Assembly: GCA_013289415.1 (NCBI GenBank)
Contig: JABDAB010000003.1
Coordinates: 61,525-125,524 of the forward strand
Length of the DNA: 64,000 nt
Direction of reading: 5' to 3'
Source: Gammaproteobacteria bacterium
GTDB taxonomy: Bacteria > Pseudomonadota > Gammaproteobacteria > Legionellales > Legionellaceae
Of the stretch, positions 62,268-64,000 are shown piece by piece. The position numbers were made by a program, and so were the translations under genes. Position 1 is the first letter of the stretch, and each line of letters starts with the position of its first letter. The notes under the pieces are model-generated. The model was given only the letters and a program-made list of their open reading frames with translations, had not been told where the DNA came from and searched no databases.

Positions 62268-64000
62268 ATGCAAAAACTATTGATCAGTATACTCATGCTA
62301 ACATTGAGCTCCATCGCGTATAGCGAAGCTTTAATTGACATCGACGTTTTAGCGAGTGTTAATCAACATGACAAGGGTACAAGAAAACCCGAATCCATTT
62401 CCGTTATGATTTTTCTAAAAGCACCGTCTCAAGTGGCTTCATTTTTACATGATATGAACCAAATTCCTGATGTAGTCGCACAATCATTGCATTTTATGCC
62501 GGTAGTTATTGCGGACATCCCAAACAATCAAACGGTTGTGAAGCAGATTGCCAATAATAATTCCGCCGCACAAATTTCATTAAATAAAAGAGGCTCAGAG
62601 GAAATGGAGGTAGGTGCCCAGTCTATATTGCTGGCCCCGTCAAACATATATCCTGAGGTGAATAATTGGTGGCAACATGGTTACACAGGCCATAATGGTG
62701 TCGTTGGATTAATTGATTCGGGCGTTGCAGTTGAACACCCTGGATTAGCCAACACCACGATCATTGTACGCCAGGAACCCGGTTCGGAATATTCCAACTA
62801 TAATCACGGTGTACGCTCGGCGCACGCCACGGGGATTGCCTGTATTTACGCAGGCGTTGGCAGTGCAGCATTTCCGCATGAATCAGGTCTAGCCTATGGC
62901 GTACCGACTATTTTAACGGGTCTTGCTGGTGAAACCGGAAGTGAAATAGAGAAATTATTACTGACTGCATCAACACTGGACTGGATGCTCACCCGAGCTT
63001 CGGGAAGGCCTACCGTCATCAATTACAGTTATGGCAATGGAGTAGTGAGTTGTGCTAATTGCACAGATTGGAGTGGACTTGCAAAAATAGTGGATCATGT
63101 GGTTAACCATGAAAAAATCCTGTGGGTTAAATCTGCTGGAAATCAGGGGATAGCTGAACCAGGCAGCAAATCAACCATGACCTCCCCCGCCGATAACTAC
63201 AACGCAATCACAGTCGCCAATATGAATCCCACCATCATTGTAAATGGCGTCGCTCAGCAAACACCGGATCGCAATCAACAAGCTATTCGTTATACAAGTA
63301 GCCGCGGTCCGACATTAAATGGTCGACGAAAACCCGATATTACAGCCCCCGGAAATGATACCCGCACGTGCGCACCTGACGCTGAAACATATAAACTCTT
63401 CTATACTCCCGGCATGGATTTCCATGATGGTTACCGTTTAATGGGGGGCACCAGTTCTGCAGCGCCCCATGTTGGTGCGGCTATTTTATTGCTACAGGAT
63501 GCTGGCATTAAAAACCCAATGGCAGAAAAAGCATTGTTGCTTAATAGTGCCGATGCATGGACGGATAGTAGCAAACCTGGGCCTGATGACCCCGTTCATG
63601 TTTATACAGGTGGCCATTATGCAGTGATGGGATCGGAGTGGAATCCAACTTATGGCTGGGGTTATTTAAATATGCAGACGGCATTTGAGCAACGATTGAA
63701 TATCATCGAAGATCAATTAACCCTGAACGAAACAATTAAAGAATATCAAGTTGATCTGCCGATTGGTGGTAAGGTTACACTAGTACATGAGCGCCGTGTT
63801 GGACATAACTCAGATAACACTGAATGGAGATTAAGCCATTTATCACTCGAAATTTATGATGCTAATACACAGCAATTGATAGCAAAGGATAGCAGTCCTA
63901 TTGATACTGTTCATCAAGTGGCTAACTGCGAGCGTAAATTAGGCGATAAACTTTGTTCCGAGAAAACAAAGGCGGTTCACGCGATTATTCGTGTGAAGCT
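62268..64000 (+). CDS. Secreted subtilisin-like (S8) serine protease, N-terminal part (runs off the right edge)
   Basis: From ATG 62268 the frame stays open to the window edge (577 residues visible). KLLISILMLTLSSIAYSEA is a signal peptide with a probable AYS-EA cleavage. The S8 triad is present: Asp in VVGLIDSGVAVEHPG, His in RSAHATGIACIYAG, Ser in GGTSSAAPHVGAAILL; VKSAGNQG has the oxyanion Asn. The Asp context is DSG where DTG is usual. After the catalytic domain a C-terminal region of unknown length begins. It is probably exported and may act as a secreted factor. Confidence 0.88.
   Translation, partial: MQKLLISILMLTLSSIAYSEALIDIDVLASVNQHDKGTRKPESISVMIFLKAPSQVASFLHDMNQIPDVVAQSLHFMPVVIADIPNNQTVVKQIANNNSAAQISLNKRGSEEMEVGAQSILLAPSNIYPEVNNWWQHGYTGHNGVVGLIDSGVAVEHPGLANTTIIVRQEPGSEYSNYNHGVRSAHATGIACIYAGVGSAAFPHESGLAYGVPTILTGLAGETGSEIEKLLLTASTLDWMLTRASGRPTVINYSYGNGVVSCANCTDWSGLAKIVDHVVNHEKILWVKSAGNQGIAEPGSKSTMTSPADNYNAITVANMNPTIIVNGVAQQTPDRNQQAIRYTSSRGPTLNGRRKPDITAPGNDTRTCAPDAETYKLFYTPGMDFHDGYRLMGGTSSAAPHVGAAILLLQDAGIKNPMAEKALLLNSADAWTDSSKPGPDDPVHVYTGGHYAVMGSEWNPTYGWGYLNMQTAFEQRLNIIEDQLTLNETIKEYQVDLPIGGKVTLVHERRVGHNSDNTEWRLSHLSLEIYDANTQQLIAKDSSPIDTVHQVANCERKLGDKLCSEKTKAVHAIIRVK

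Overview
The window looks like a moderately AT-rich gammaproteobacterial chromosome segment. The housekeeping block (psd, a DUF2520 gene, ygfA, an EVE gene, ubiK, comM, pyrB-ruvX-yqgE, ppk) and the style of the envelope genes suggest a Legionellales-type organism. That placement is inference from gene content and general resemblance, not from a marker-gene tree.

Positions 1-24100 and 27552-29943 hold surface-polysaccharide genes. They comprise CDP-sugar enzymes (rfbG tail, rfbH), a DegT-family aminotransferase, a GtrB-like glycosyltransferase, a GtrA-like flippase, a NeuD/PglD-like acyltransferase, a PhyH dioxygenase, a Rieske protein, several SAM methyltransferases and several large multi-span GT-C-like membrane proteins. 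A compact minus-strand operon (12906-17761) combines a nucleotide-sugar epimerase, an acetolactate-synthase-like TPP enzyme, a dehydroquinate-synthase-like cyclase and an HpcH-type aldolase. Its product is unknown and it may make an unusual sugar or cyclitol. This part is visibly remodelled: a dead ISAs1 transposase, a truncated DUF4338 gene, a decayed copy of a membrane-protein gene carrying a 90-bp insert between 8-bp direct repeats, a glycosyltransferase stub, a decayed membrane-protein gene with a TPR neighbour, and several long near-perfect hairpins. A short core stretch (purB fragment, trxA, rsmE, fumC; 24203-27377) interrupts it.

A tRNA-Leu(CAG) gene at 30245-30330 is the attachment site of an 8.4-kb integrative element (about 30304-38765). 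The element carries a frameshifted tyrosine integrase, an AlpA regulator, a Toprim primase-like protein, a RepA-like ATPase, small element genes, a uridine-kinase-like protein and an AbiE type IV toxin-antitoxin pair with an operator-like palindrome. Its right end is an imperfect copy of the tRNA 3' end. No capsid, packaging or conjugation genes are recognisable, so it resembles a satellite-type element.

Immediately to the right (39077-47381) lies the most interesting locus: four genes joined by 8-, 1- and 8-nt overlaps. The first three are JetA (DUF3375), JetB (DUF4194) and the SMC-like ATPase JetC of a Wadjet/MksBEF condensin. The fourth, where Wadjet has the JetD nuclease, encodes a 968-residue SNF2-family helicase. 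No JetD is recognisable in the window. This looks like a Wadjet-related system with a translocase in place of the nuclease. A three-gene cassette (TIGR04255 family, an HTH protein, an unknown protein; 47585-49899) follows, so 37-50 kb reads as a defence island ending at the core gene psd.

From 50620 to the end the gene order is compact and mostly core, ending in polyphosphate kinase and the start of a secreted subtilisin-like protease that runs off the window.
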